Assembly: GCA_944385535.1 (NCBI GenBank)
Contig: CALWXR010000010.1
Span: forward strand, 1 to 55,744
Direction: 5' to 3'
Source of the DNA: an uncultured Oscillospiraceae bacterium
GTDB taxonomy: Bacteria > Bacillota > Clostridia > Oscillospirales > Oscillospiraceae
DNA length: 55,744 nt
This document shows positions 24,812 to 34,190 of the stretch, one piece after another (position 1 is the stretch's first letter; each line of letters starts with the position of its first letter). The translations under genes were made by a program, and so were the position numbers. The notes beneath the pieces are model-generated. The model did no database searches and was not told the DNA's origin. It saw nothing but the letters and a program-made list of their open reading frames with translations.

Positions 24812-24861
24812 ACAAAAAAGCTTCCGGAAAAACCCAAAAATGAGTGATTTTCCCGGAAGCT
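24812..24861 (-). terminator. Terminator after the LRR_5 surface-protein gene
   Basis: Minus-strand AGCTTCCGGGAAAA (24861-24848) pairs with TTTTCCGGAAGCT (24831-24819), followed by a run of T (24818-24814). Confidence 0.85.
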
Positions 24862-24909
24862 GTTCCGAATTCTTTCTATTGACGCTCCCGGAAAGAGGGC
24901 CGGGGGCAA

Positions 24910-25845
24910 TTATTCAGAATCTTTTCCGCCCCGTTTTCCCCCGCGGATCAGCAGCGCAACGAGCACCACCGTCAAAACGCCGGAGATCACCAGGATCCCC
25001 ACGAAGATCTTCATCAGCGGGGAGCCGCCGTCCTGTTCCGATGCTTCCGCACTCTGCGTGGGCTCCTGGGTGTCAAAAGTGGGCTGGGTAGTCTCGGCAG
25101 CCGTTGTAGCAGGCACAGTGGTTTCCTCGGTAGTGGGCGGTACGGTTTCCTGGGTGGTGGGCGGCACGGTCTGCTCTGTGGTGGGCGGGATCGTCTCTTC
25201 GGTGGTGGGCTGGGTGGTTTCCTCAGTTTCTTCATCAAAGTTGTATGGATCGGTGCCGTCATCGGCCAGCACCTGAAGCCGTCCGCCGAAATTGGTCTCC
25301 AGCTCCTCTACGTACTTCTCCCCCCACAGGTTGTCCGCGGGGCAGTACACGGTGATGGACCTGCCATTCCACAGGCAGTTCATGTTGAACGAGGGCATGC
25401 CGCCGGCGCAGTATACCTCCATCAGGGAGGTGCATCCTTCAAAGCAGCTGGCTCCGAACCGGTGGAAGCCAGTGGGCAGGGAGATAGTCTCCAGGCCGGT
25501 GCAGCCCCGGAAAGCGCCGATGCCGATTTCCTTCAGGCTCCCGCCGAAGTCCACCTCTGTCAGATTCTTGTATCCGGCAAAGGCATCGGTACCCACGGTG
25601 GTCACGCTTCCGGAGAGCACCACCTTCTGAATATTCTGGCTAAGATCCAGCCAGGGGGCGTCCCCGTTAAAATCGTCCATGGCCCCGCTGCCGGTGATGG
25701 TGAGCACTCCGTTTTCATACGCCCAGGTCAAGTCCTCTCCACAGGCGTTGGCAGGGCGGGTTTCTTCGGTTTCCGCGGCCATAGCGCCGGGAACCAGCGT
25801 CAGCAGCACACATGCCGCCAGGAACAAAAACAGCAGTCGTTTCAT
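24910..25845 (-). CDS. BspA-type leucine-rich-repeat surface protein
   Basis: 311 aa from the ATG at 25845 (GGAAGG 10 nt before). Signal peptide: MKRLLFLFLAACVLLTLVPG followed by AMA. The N-terminal half has LRR_5 (BspA-like) units: LTWAYENGVLTITGSGAM opener, then VTTVGTDAFAGYKNLTEVDF, LKEIGIGAFRGCTGLETISL and FGASCFEGCTSLMEVYC. A Pro/Thr/Glu stalk built of TTEET/PPTT repeats (about 195-265) precedes one TM helix (IFVGILVISGVLTVVLVALLI) and a Lys/Arg stop-transfer tail; there is no LPxTG. Predicted to be displayed on the cell surface, possibly as an adhesin. Downstream of murA by about 90 bp, own terminator. Confidence 0.88.
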   Translation of the reverse strand: MKRLLFLFLAACVLLTLVPGAMAAETEETRPANACGEDLTWAYENGVLTITGSGAMDDFNGDAPWLDLSQNIQKVVLSGSVTTVGTDAFAGYKNLTEVDFGGSLKEIGIGAFRGCTGLETISLPTGFHRFGASCFEGCTSLMEVYCAGGMPSFNMNCLWNGRSITVYCPADNLWGEKYVEELETNFGGRLQVLADDGTDPYNFDEETEETTQPTTEETIPPTTEQTVPPTTQETVPPTTEETTVPATTAAETTQPTFDTQEPTQSAEASEQDGGSPLMKIFVGILVISGVLTVVLVALLIRGGKRGGKDSE

Positions 25846-25936
25846 AGGCGTTGCCTTCCTTTCTTCCTCCGGCAAAAGGGCCGGAATGTCTGCGGCGCGG
25901 CTTCGGAAACATCCAAAGCCGCGCCGGATCCAATGT

Positions 25937-27202
25937 TCAATCCTCCACACGGCGGATATCCGCCCCCAGGGCCTGAAGCTTTTCCACCAGCTTTTCATAG
26001 CCCCGCTCAATAAAGTGGATGTGCTCTACGTAGGTAGTGCCCTGGGCGCACAGCCCGGCGATCACCAGGGCAGCGCCTGCCCGCAGGTCATGGGCGCAGA
26101 CCGTGGTGCCCCTTAAGTGCTCCACACCGGTCACGGTAGCGGTTTTTCCTTTGATTTTGATATTGGCCCCCATGCTCTCCAACTCCGTACAGTAGCCAAA
26201 GAACCGGGTTTCATAGACGCTTTCCGTCAGGCGGCTGACGCCTCCCGCCAGAGCCATGCACACACAGGCTTGGGCCTGCATATCCGTAGGGAAGCCGGGA
26301 TAGGGCTGGGTCTTGACCGTGGTCTGGCGCAGCTTCCCGGTGCGCATGATCCGGATGGAATCGTCGTAATTGATCACCTTCGCCCCCATTTCCCGGAGCT
26401 TGGAGGTGACGCACTCCATATGCTTGGGGATCACATTCTGCACCAGCACATTGCCTCCGGCGGCAGTCACCGCCGCCATATAGGTGCCCGCTTCGATCTG
26501 ATCCGGGATGATGGCATAGCAGCCGCCCCGCAGGGTATTCACGCCCCGAATCTTCATGGTATCGGTGCCGGCGCCGGTGATCCTGGCGCCCATGGTATTC
26601 AAAAAGTTGGCAAGATCCACGATATGTGGCTCTTTCGCCGCGTTTTCAATCACGGTCTGCCCAGGCAGCAGGGTGGCTGCCAGCATGATGTTCACCGTGG
26701 CTCCTACGGAAGCCATGTCCAGGCTCACCCGGTTGCCGTGAAGCCCGGCTTCCCCCGGCCCCAGAGCCACGTATTCCTCCGTCTCATCCACATCCGCCCC
26801 CAGGGCCAGGAAGCCCTTGATATGCTGATCGATGGGACGGGAGGCAAAATTGCAGCCGCCGGGCAGGGCCACGTGGGCCTTCCCGAACCGCCCCAGCAGG
26901 GCCCCCATCAGGTAATAGCTGGCCCGCAGCTTTCTCACCAGAGTGGGATCCGGCTCGGTGCACTGAACCTCGCTGCAATCAATCTCGACAACACCCTGTT
27001 CCGGCGAGACGATCTTTGCCCCCATCCGATCCAGGATGCTCATTAAGATCCGAACATCGGAAATGTTGGGCACATTCTCAATCCGGCACTTGCCGCTGAC
27101 CAGCAGCGCCGCGGGCAGGATCGCCACGGCCGCGTTTTTCGCGCCGCTGATGGTGACGGTACCGTTCAGAGGTTTGCCGCCGTTGATTTCATATCTGGCC
27201 AA
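25937..27202 (-). CDS. murA: UDP-N-acetylglucosamine 1-carboxyvinyltransferase
   Basis: 421 aa. Transfers enolpyruvate from PEP to UDP-GlcNAc, the first committed step of peptidoglycan synthesis. Catalytic Lys-Asn in ISGAKNAAVAILPA (about residues 20-23) and the fosfomycin-target Cys in LPGGCNFASRPID (about residue 115) are present, as is FPTDMQAQACV (catalytic Asp region). The start is taken as the TTG at 27202, giving LARYEINGG, because AAGGAGAGG is just upstream; the frame is open to an ATG at 27247 that lacks one. Own promoter; the LRR_5 gene follows. Confidence 0.95.
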   Translation of the reverse strand: MARYEINGGKPLNGTVTISGAKNAAVAILPAALLVSGKCRIENVPNISDVRILMSILDRMGAKIVSPEQGVVEIDCSEVQCTEPDPTLVRKLRASYYLMGALLGRFGKAHVALPGGCNFASRPIDQHIKGFLALGADVDETEEYVALGPGEAGLHGNRVSLDMASVGATVNIMLAATLLPGQTVIENAAKEPHIVDLANFLNTMGARITGAGTDTMKIRGVNTLRGGCYAIIPDQIEAGTYMAAVTAAGGNVLVQNVIPKHMECVTSKLREMGAKVINYDDSIRIMRTGKLRQTTVKTQPYPGFPTDMQAQACVCMALAGGVSRLTESVYETRFFGYCTELESMGANIKIKGKTATVTGVEHLRGTTVCAHDLRAGAALVIAGLCAQGTTYVEHIHFIERGYEKLVEKLQALGADIRRVED

Positions 27203-27257
27203 GGAATATCCTCTCCTTGTGATCGTTTTACTCAAATCGTTACACATAGACTAGATT

Positions 27258-27286
27258 ATTATATCACAGAAAGCGGATTATGTAAA
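27258..27286 (-). promoter_or_regulatory. Promoter of murA
   Basis: Minus-strand TTTACA (27286-27281), 17 bp, TATAAT (27263-27258). Confidence 0.75.
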
Positions 27287-27352
27287 GTCCAATTTCCCGG
27301 ACAGCTTGCCGCCCCCTCAAAAGAGCGTCATTCTCCCACCGGCGCACACATT

Positions 27353-28642
27353 CTATCTGCGCAAACCCTTGGGGTAGTGGTTTTTCAGCACAGAGCCGTC
27401 TCCTTTGCCCCAGCCAATGGAGTACCCGTCCGCGCAGACAAGGCACCAGCCCTTGACTCCGGAGGGCAGAACCTCCCCGTGGAGATAGGCCTTCATCTCC
27501 GGGGAATCCCCGCCGAAGCGCTGGGTATTGGGGCCTCCGCCCAGCCAAAGGGCCAGGGCATGGGCAGGCTGGAACCGATCCGCTTTCACGATCCCCAATT
27601 CCAGTCCCGGCCGCAGCACCTTCAGCTTCTGAATATCCGGCATTTCCGGCGGAGCCCAGAACAGATTTTGCCCAAAGGCCACCGCCTTCCCCTCCGGAAG
27701 CCGGATCTCCAGTTCCCGGGCAAAGGCATCCCATTGCTTGGGGAGCTTCCAGCCGCCGGACGCCGCCGTTTCCTCTTCGGCTCCTTCCATCTTACGCAGC
27801 ACCGCGGCAAAATGTCCCTCTCCCAGCAGCTTATGGGGCCACATCCGCCAGCAGCCCCTCGCTCCCGGGGTAAACCAGGGGGCCTCCACCTCTTCCGGGA
27901 CAAATTCCGGATGGCGTTCCAGGAAGGCTTCCACCGCCAGCTCATCCTCCTCCGGGGCAAAGGTACAGGTGGAGTACACCAGCCGCCCCCCGGGGCGAAC
28001 CAGCAAAGCGGCGCTGTCCAGGATCTCCCCCTGCCGCCGGGCGCACATGGCCACCGTCTCCCGGCTCCAGTCGGTGACGGCGGCCTCCTCCTTGCGGAAC
28101 ATGCCCTCCCCGGAGCAGGGGGCGTCCACCAGCACCCGGTCAAAAAATCCCGGGAACCGGTTCGCCAGCGCCGCCGGGGTCTCGTTGGTCACCAGGGCGT
28201 TGGCCACCCCCATCCGCTCTACGTTCCGGGACAGGATCTTGGCCCGCTTGGGGCTGATCTCGTTGCACAGCAAAAACCCTTTTCCCAGCATCCGCCCGGC
28301 GATCTGGGTGCTCTTGCCTCCCGGGGCGGCGCACAGGTCGCAGATCCGCTCCCCGGGCTGCGGGTCCAGCAGGGCCACCGGGGCCATGGCGCTGGCCTCC
28401 TGCAAATAATACACCCCCGCCTCATGGTAAGGGTGGAGCCCCGGCCGGGCCTCCGGGTCATAGTAAACCCCCTCCGGCTCCCAGGGCACCGGCTCCCCCG
28501 CAAAGGGCAGTTCCGGCCGCGCCCCCTTCAGGGGATTGAACCGCAAAGCCACCGCCCGGGGCCGCTCCAAGCTCTCCAAAAACGCCGGGTATTCCTCCCC
28601 CAGCTGCTGCTTCATCCGCAGCAAAAATTCTTCCGGCAGCAT
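27353..28642 (-). CDS. RsmF/NOP2/Sun-type RNA m5C methyltransferase
   Basis: 429 aa. SAM-dependent methylation of cytosine C5 in rRNA or tRNA. N-terminal RNA-binding part (ALRFNPLKG) then the Rossmann domain: ICDLCAAPGGKSTQIAGRML (SAM site), VLVDAPCSGEGMFRK with the release Cys, and LVYSTCTFAPEEDE with the nucleophilic Cys. The C-terminal about 130 residues look like the RsmF-type PUA-like extension (GLELGIVKADRFQPAHALAL). Whether the target is 16S rRNA C1407 cannot be told. Complete length, start ATG at 28642 preceded by CAAGGAGGCGCGCGT. Confidence 0.92.
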   Translation of the reverse strand: MLPEEFLLRMKQQLGEEYPAFLESLERPRAVALRFNPLKGARPELPFAGEPVPWEPEGVYYDPEARPGLHPYHEAGVYYLQEASAMAPVALLDPQPGERICDLCAAPGGKSTQIAGRMLGKGFLLCNEISPKRAKILSRNVERMGVANALVTNETPAALANRFPGFFDRVLVDAPCSGEGMFRKEEAAVTDWSRETVAMCARRQGEILDSAALLVRPGGRLVYSTCTFAPEEDELAVEAFLERHPEFVPEEVEAPWFTPGARGCWRMWPHKLLGEGHFAAVLRKMEGAEEETAASGGWKLPKQWDAFARELEIRLPEGKAVAFGQNLFWAPPEMPDIQKLKVLRPGLELGIVKADRFQPAHALALWLGGGPNTQRFGGDSPEMKAYLHGEVLPSGVKGWCLVCADGYSIGWGKGDGSVLKNHYPKGLRR

Positions 28643-28704
28643 ACGCGCGCCTCCTTGGATCCTTCTTTTTTATGATTATAGCACAGCCAGCGAAAATTTT
28701 CCAC

Positions 28705-28747
28705 CGGAAAGAAAAGACTGCTGAGAGGGATGATTTCTCAGCAGTCT
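28705..28747 (-). terminator. Terminator after the XRE regulator
   Basis: Minus-strand AGACTGCTGAGA (28747-28736) pairs perfectly with TCTCAGCAGTCT (28726-28715), tail TTTTCTTTCC. The stem begins at the last base of the stop codon. Confidence 0.88.
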
Positions 28748-28941
28748 TACTTTGAGAATCGAACAATGTCATTGGGGGTGCAGCCGATCAGGTCACACAG
28801 CTTTTCCAGGGTAAGCATGGTGATGTTCTTGTTTTTCTTGAGGGAATCCAGCGTCTTGTTATCCAGTCCGTTTTGCAAAAGATAATACTGGGTGATCCAG
28901 CGCGCCTTCATCGTCTCCCACAAGGGGCCATAGTCGATCAT
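28747..28941 (-). CDS. Small XRE/Cro-type HTH regulator
   Basis: 64 aa from the ATG at 28941 (MIDYGPLWETMKARWITQY), chosen because AAGGTGGCGGGT precedes it; an upstream ATG at 28980 lacks a site. A single helix-turn-helix of the HTH_26 type: WITQYYLLQNGLDNKTLDSL is the HTH, ITMLTLEKLCDLIGCTPNDIV completes the domain. It carries no sensor domain. Probably a stand-alone repressor of neighbouring or distant genes; no obvious target in the window. Flanked by an intrinsic terminator, so monocistronic. Confidence 0.85.
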   Translation of the reverse strand: MIDYGPLWETMKARWITQYYLLQNGLDNKTLDSLKKNKNITMLTLEKLCDLIGCTPNDIVRFSK

Positions 28942-29189
28942 ACCGCCCGCCACCTTTTCTGTATACTTATGACTAAGCAAATGATAGGTTGGCGGTCAGA
29001 TTTTACATATGGATTCCATCTCGTTTTCAGGGCACGCTTCACTTCCCAGAATAACAGGCGGGTGGAAATCTGACATTGATTTTCCCCGTCGGGTTTGGCA
29101 TAATATACCCAGGAAGCTTTTCACAAAAGGACGCGGTATTTCCCGCCTTTACAGAAGTCTTTACTTGATTACAAAAAGGAGCGCACAGG

Positions 29190-32100
29190 ATGAACTGGAC
29201 AATATTAGGCATCCCGGCCACCAAGGACAAAGCGGCCATCACCGCCGCCTATCGTGCCCGTCTGCCCCAGGTGAACCCGGAGGACAGGCCGGAAGAATTC
29301 AAGGCCCTGCGGGCCGCCTATGAGGAAGCCATCCGTCTGGCGGAAACCGGGGATGTTATCCACAACAGCCCTGTGGATCTGTGGATGGATCAGGTGGCGC
29401 AGGTTTACGACTGTTTTCCCGCCCGGCTGGATCCGGACAGTTGGCAGGATCTGTTGGCCGGGGACGTATGTCATGCCCTGGATACCCGCCCCCAGGCGGA
29501 AGAGGCGCTCCTGAGGTTTCTCATGGCGCATTACTACCTTCCCCAGAAGGTCTGGCAGATGTTGGATGGAGAATTCCGTTGGACAGAGCGCAGGCAGGAG
29601 CTGTATGAGCGGTATCCCTGGGATTTCATCGACTACGCGGTGATCGGCGGTATCCGATCCCCGGAGAATCTGCCCCTGAATCTGTTTTTCCCGGGGCAGG
29701 ACGCCCAGGCCTGTGACCGGTACCGGGATCTGTATTTTCAAGCTGGCCGGGAGGATCTGGATGCCCTGGTTCGGCAGCTGGAAGCCCTGCCGGAGCGCCA
29801 CCCCTACGGGGAGTTGCTGGCCTGTCAGCGGATGATGGCCCATGACCGGGAACAGGCCCTGGCCGGGTACCAACGGTTGGCGGACGCCTATCCCGACGAC
29901 TCCCGGCTGCAGCTGGAATGGGCGGCCCAATGTATGAAAAACGGGGATCCTGTCACGGCGGAGCAATACGCCCGGCGTTCTCTGGATGCCTGGGGCGGCA
30001 ACCCTTCCGCCAGGGAGCTGCTGGCCGACAGCCTGGCCAGGCAGCAGCGGTTTGAAGAAGCCAGGACGGTGCTCCTGGATCTGCTGGATCTGGCCGGGGG
30101 CAATCAACGCCGGATCCATTCCCTTCAGGACAAATTGCGCCGGTGGAATCAGGCCCTGATCCCCCAGTGGGAAGCCCGGCTGAATCAGAATCCGGAAGAG
30201 GATGAAACCCGCTCCAAACTGGGCTGGGCCCTGCTGCAAAACGGCCGCCCGGAGGAAGTTCTGGAGCTGTGCCGTCAATTCCGTCCGGCCTATCCCGATG
30301 GATACGACTATCACAATCTGTATTTCCGAACCCTGTGGGAGCTGGGTCGTCCGGAAGAAGCCCTGCCCCATATGGACATTCTGCTGGAAATGCTGGGCCG
30401 TATGCCCCCTGACGGAACCAGAAAGACCGATGATCGGATCGCCTCCCTGGGGAGCAATCTGCAAATGAAAGGCGTGTGCCTGCTCTCTCTGAACCGGAAG
30501 GAGGAAGCGGAGGAAGCATTCGAGAAAGCGCTGGCTGCCAGCCCGGAGGATCCGGCGGTTCTCACCGGTATCGGCCGGCTGTTCCTGAAGCAAGGGAAGG
30601 CGGAACGGGCTGTGACCCTGTTTGCGCATCTGGTCACCATCCAGCCTGAGGCTTACCAGGGGTACTATTTCCTGGCCAGAGGGCTGTTTGCTTTGGGCCG
30701 GGATCGGGACGCCTTTGACGCCGTCAATCGGGCGCTGGAAATAGAGGGAAGCGATCTGGGGGTTTATCTGCTGAAAATGCAGATCCTGCTGCGAAACGGC
30801 GTATGGGCGGAGGTTCGGGACACCCTGACCTTCCTGAGAGAACACGGCGTCACCGATGAGATCAACACCCTGTGGTGCGAAGGACAACTGCTGGAATTGG
30901 GAGAGAACAAGAAGGACGAAGCCCTTTCCCTCTACCAAGCCATCGCCCGGCGGCTGGAAGCCGGAGAATCCATGATGGATCCGGCTCAGCTCTACTTCCG
31001 TATGCTGGTTCTGGAAGGCCAGCGGCTGGACGCCCGGGAGGAAGCGGATCGGGCCAAACTGCTGGCCTTGGCGGAAAAGGGCCTGTCCTACGATCCCCAG
31101 GATCCGGACTGTCTGGACTATCAGGCATGGCTGCTTGAAAAAGACGGGAAACCGGAACAGGCCATGGAAATTTACCACCGGCTGGAAGCCAACCCCCGGT
31201 TCACCCGATGCGCCCGGCGGGGACTGGCCTCCCTTTACTACAAGGATCTGGATCGCTGGGCGGCCCAGGCCCTGGACTATTATGCGTGGCTGCTGGAAGA
31301 CAGCGAAGAATCTGACGATCATTTTTACGCCGGTACCTGCTGCCGGTATCTGGGCCGGTACAAAGAAGGGGAGGCCCACTTTCTCCGGCTGCAGGAGCTG
31401 TCGCCTGATGACATTGACGGCTACAGAGGACTTTCCTTCCTGTATGAGTGCATGGGCCGGTATGAGGACGCGCTGACCCAGATCAACAAGGCCATTGCCA
31501 TTGCTCAGCAGCGGGAATGGGATTCCTCCCGGTACTACCGCAGTCAGATCCGCATTCTCCGGCGGCTGGGCCGCCCCCGGGAGGCAGTTCAGGCCGTCCA
31601 GACCATGACGGAGCAGTGTGGAAACAGCAATGCTTTTCAGGATCAATTTGACATCTATTGTCAGTTTGCCCTGTGGGATGAGGCCGCCGGGGTGCTCCGG
31701 CAATGGGAAAAGCACGGTAAGAAAAACGCACGCTTAGACGCCGCCCGGATCGACCTGGCCCTGTTCTCCGGAGATCTGGAGAAGGCCCGGACTCTGTTTT
31801 CCAGTAAGAAGCGGCTGCTGTCCTCCAAGGATAAGGAGCGGCTGGAACTGCTGCTGGCCGAGCTGGACGGAGACGAGGAGCCCCAGATGTCCATATGGAA
31901 CCGGCGGCTGGAAAGCCGGAATGACCCCGGTTACGCGCTTATGAATATGGCCCAGGTGCAGTGGTGGAGCGGTCATTTCCAACAGGCCCGGGATTACGCT
32001 GCCCGGGCCCTGCTCCAGATCGAAGAATCGATCCCGAAGAACAAGGATATGGAAACTCTGTATCGCGGCCGCCGTTCCATCCTTCTGGCCATTCTGGGCA

Positions 32101-32336
32101 GGATGGAGGAAGCCCGGGCGGAACTGGCGGCGGTACGGGCCCTGCCTCTGTGTGATTTCTGCTGCTACGGCCGGTGCAAGGACGCGGATATATTTGAAGC
32201 AAACTTCGAAGAGATCACCGGCAATTACCGGCGGGCCATGGCCCTCCACCAAGCCGGATGGCAGCGGTGGCCCGACGACATGGACTTTGCCGCAGGGATC
32301 AACCGGATGAAGCGGAAAGGAGTGGCGGAACCATGA
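29190..32336 (+). CDS. TPR-repeat protein with degenerate J-domain (DjlB/DjlC-like), Hsp70 partner
   Basis: 1048 aa, soluble. Residues 1-55 look like the DjlC-type J-domain: MNWTILGIPATKDKAAITAA then YRARLPQVNPEDRPEEFKAL and RAAYEEAIRLAE. The HPD triad is replaced (V-N-P-E-D where relatives read H-P-E-D), so the Hsp70-stimulating His is absent. From about 200 onward the protein is a long array of TPR-like helical pairs (AEQYARRSLDAWGGNPSARE, AEEAFEKALAASPEDPAV, YRGLSFLYECMGRYEDALTQ and others). AAAAAGGAGCGCACAGG precedes the ATG. Its stop overlaps the start of the HscC-like Hsp70 gene (ATGA), so the two are translated together; it is inferred to supply clients to that chaperone. Confidence 0.8.
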   Translation: MNWTILGIPATKDKAAITAAYRARLPQVNPEDRPEEFKALRAAYEEAIRLAETGDVIHNSPVDLWMDQVAQVYDCFPARLDPDSWQDLLAGDVCHALDTRPQAEEALLRFLMAHYYLPQKVWQMLDGEFRWTERRQELYERYPWDFIDYAVIGGIRSPENLPLNLFFPGQDAQACDRYRDLYFQAGREDLDALVRQLEALPERHPYGELLACQRMMAHDREQALAGYQRLADAYPDDSRLQLEWAAQCMKNGDPVTAEQYARRSLDAWGGNPSARELLADSLARQQRFEEARTVLLDLLDLAGGNQRRIHSLQDKLRRWNQALIPQWEARLNQNPEEDETRSKLGWALLQNGRPEEVLELCRQFRPAYPDGYDYHNLYFRTLWELGRPEEALPHMDILLEMLGRMPPDGTRKTDDRIASLGSNLQMKGVCLLSLNRKEEAEEAFEKALAASPEDPAVLTGIGRLFLKQGKAERAVTLFAHLVTIQPEAYQGYYFLARGLFALGRDRDAFDAVNRALEIEGSDLGVYLLKMQILLRNGVWAEVRDTLTFLREHGVTDEINTLWCEGQLLELGENKKDEALSLYQAIARRLEAGESMMDPAQLYFRMLVLEGQRLDAREEADRAKLLALAEKGLSYDPQDPDCLDYQAWLLEKDGKPEQAMEIYHRLEANPRFTRCARRGLASLYYKDLDRWAAQALDYYAWLLEDSEESDDHFYAGTCCRYLGRYKEGEAHFLRLQELSPDDIDGYRGLSFLYECMGRYEDALTQINKAIAIAQQREWDSSRYYRSQIRILRRLGRPREAVQAVQTMTEQCGNSNAFQDQFDIYCQFALWDEAAGVLRQWEKHGKKNARLDAARIDLALFSGDLEKARTLFSSKKRLLSSKDKERLELLLAELDGDEEPQMSIWNRRLESRNDPGYALMNMAQVQWWSGHFQQARDYAARALLQIEESIPKNKDMETLYRGRRSILLAILGRMEEARAELAAVRALPLCDFCCYGRCKDADIFEANFEEITGNYRRAMALHQAGWQRWPDDMDFAAGINRMKRKGVAEP

Positions 32337-34021
32337 TGATCGGCATTGACCTGGGCACCACCAACAGTCTGGCCGCCTGCTACCGGGACGGAAAGCCGGA
32401 GATCATCCCAAACCGCTTAGGTCAGGCCCTCACCCCCTCGGTGGTCAGCGTAGACGAAGAAGGCACCGTGTACGTAGGACAGACCGCCATAGAGCGGGGG
32501 GCGCTCCATCCCCTAGAAACCGCCCGGGCCTTTAAGCGGGGGATGGGCACCGACCGGGTTTATCCCTTAGGCGCCCACAGTTTCCGGGCGGAGGAGCTGT
32601 CCAGTCTGGTGCTTCGCAGTTTGAAAGAGGACGCGGAAGCCTATCTGGGGGAACCGGTGACGGAAGCCATCATCAGTGTGCCCGCCTATTTTAACGACAT
32701 GCAGCGCAAGGCCACCAAACAGGCCGGCGTTCTGGCCGGGTTGACGGTGAACCGGATCATCAACGAGCCAACTGCCGCCGCCATTGCCTGCGGCATGGGG
32801 GAAAACGGCCGGGACGCCCGATACCTGGTATTCGACCTGGGAGGCGGCACCTTTGACGTGTCCATCCTGGAGCTCAGCGGCCCTGTTATGGAAGTTCACG
32901 CCATTGCCGGAGACAATTTCTTAGGCGGCGAGGACTTTACCATGGTGCTGTGCGGCTTATTCTCCCAACACACCGCCACTGCCCTGGAACAGCTGGACCC
33001 CAAAACCCGGGGAGAGGTTTTCCGGGCGGCGGAAAGCTGCAAATGCGCCTTTTCCCAGCAGCAGAAGGTCACCATGGCCTGCACCATTGACGGCGAGCGC
33101 CGGGAAATGAAGCTGGATCTCAGCCAGTACGAAAAAGCCTGCGCCCCCCTGCTGGAAAGGCTCCGCCGTCCCATCGAGCGCAGTCTCCGGGACGCGGGCA
33201 TCGGCCTGAATGACATTGACCAGGTGGTGCTGGTAGGCGGGGCCACCCGGCTGCCGGTGGTGCGCAAATTCGTCATCAAGCTGTTCCGGCGGATCCCGGG
33301 ATTTCTGGTAGATCCGGATCAGGCGGTGGCCCTGGGCGCCGCCATCCAGTGCGGCATCAAGGCCCGGCAGATCCGGGAGGTGGTGCTCACCGACGTATGT
33401 CCCTACACCCTGGGCACGGAGGTCATGGTTGACAACGGCCTGTTTGAGGAAAGCGGCCACTACCTGCCCATCATTCAGCGCAATACGGTCATTCCGGTGA
33501 GCCGCACCCAAACCGTCTACACCGCCCACGACAATCAAACCCGGGTGAATGTAAAGATCTTGCAGGGAGAGAGCCGAATGGCCTATAACAATCTGCAGCT
33601 GGGAGAACTGTCGGTTCCCGTTCCTCCCGGGCCAAAGGGCCAGGAGGCGGTGGAGATCACCTACACCTACGATGTAAACGCCCTTTTGGAAGTGGAAGTA
33701 TATGTTCCCTCCAACGGCGCCCGGCGGCGGGTGGTGATCCAAAATCAGGAAAACGCCCTGAGCGAAGAAGAAGCGGCCCAGCGGCTTGCCAAACTCCAAT
33801 ATCTGAAGCAAAACCCCCGTCAGGAGGAGCAAAACCGTCTGCTGCTCCTGCGGGGAGAACGGCTGTATGAGGAATGCCCGGAACACAGGCCGGAAATCGA
33901 CCGGGCCATAATGGATTTTGAGCGGGCCATGTCCCACCGGGATCGCCGGGAGATCCAATCGGTCAGAGCATCCCTTTCCAAAACCCTGGACGCCATCGAA
34001 TTCGGCGCGCCCCGGAAATAG
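32333..34021 (+). CDS. hscC: HscC-like Hsp70 chaperone
   Basis: 562 aa, shorter than DnaK (about 610-640). Start at ATG 32333 (second ATG 32336), AAAGGAGTGGCGG before it and overlapping the TPR gene stop. ATPase signatures: IGIDLGTTNSLAACY, YLVFDLGGGTFDVSILEL, and QVVLVGGATRLPVVRKF. The substrate-binding domain has NTVIPVSRTQTVYTAHDNQT and a truncated lid. Size and organisation (with a J/TPR gene) recall E. coli HscC with DjlB/DjlC. No GrpE-like gene is near. Function would be folding or remodelling of specific clients in the cytoplasm. Followed by a strong hairpin. Confidence 0.88.
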   Translation: MMIGIDLGTTNSLAACYRDGKPEIIPNRLGQALTPSVVSVDEEGTVYVGQTAIERGALHPLETARAFKRGMGTDRVYPLGAHSFRAEELSSLVLRSLKEDAEAYLGEPVTEAIISVPAYFNDMQRKATKQAGVLAGLTVNRIINEPTAAAIACGMGENGRDARYLVFDLGGGTFDVSILELSGPVMEVHAIAGDNFLGGEDFTMVLCGLFSQHTATALEQLDPKTRGEVFRAAESCKCAFSQQQKVTMACTIDGERREMKLDLSQYEKACAPLLERLRRPIERSLRDAGIGLNDIDQVVLVGGATRLPVVRKFVIKLFRRIPGFLVDPDQAVALGAAIQCGIKARQIREVVLTDVCPYTLGTEVMVDNGLFEESGHYLPIIQRNTVIPVSRTQTVYTAHDNQTRVNVKILQGESRMAYNNLQLGELSVPVPPGPKGQEAVEITYTYDVNALLEVEVYVPSNGARRRVVIQNQENALSEEEAAQRLAKLQYLKQNPRQEEQNRLLLLRGERLYEECPEHRPEIDRAIMDFERAMSHRDRREIQSVRASLSKTLDAIEFGAPRK

Positions 34022-34036
34022 ATCATTGCCGCAAAT

Positions 34037-34073
34037 AGTCCGGAAGCCGGGGGGAATCCCCGGCTTCCGGACT
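34037..34073 (+). terminator. Hairpin after hscC
   Basis: Sixteen-bp perfect stem: AGTCCGGAAGCCGGGG (34037-34052) with CCCCGGCTTCCGGACT (34058-34073); weak T tail (GTTTCAGTCTGTC). Downstream at 34112-34132 lies a partial copy of the CCAAGGCCCCTTG repeat of 8933. Confidence 0.7.
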
Positions 34074-34190
34074 GTTTCAGTCTGTCAAAAAAACACTGGC
34101 GCGGCAGCGCCCAAGGCCCCTTGCGCAAAGGGAGGCAGGCGCCCAACAGCCATTTCGGTGCGTCCCTTCCGTCAGTATGAAGGGCCTTTC

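Noticed and set aside
20718-25091. Long plus-strand frames (20718-22742 and 23244-25091)
   Set aside because: Shadows of yloV and gpmI on the opposite strand.
25058-25276. 72-aa Val/Ser-rich plus-strand frame in the LRR_5 gene
   Set aside because: Antisense of the Pro/Thr/Glu stalk repeats; no RBS.
29205-31715. 836-aa open frame on the minus strand opposite the TPR gene
   Set aside because: High GC leaves the antisense frame open; no ribosome site, no domain, low-complexity Gln/Pro/Gly-rich translation.
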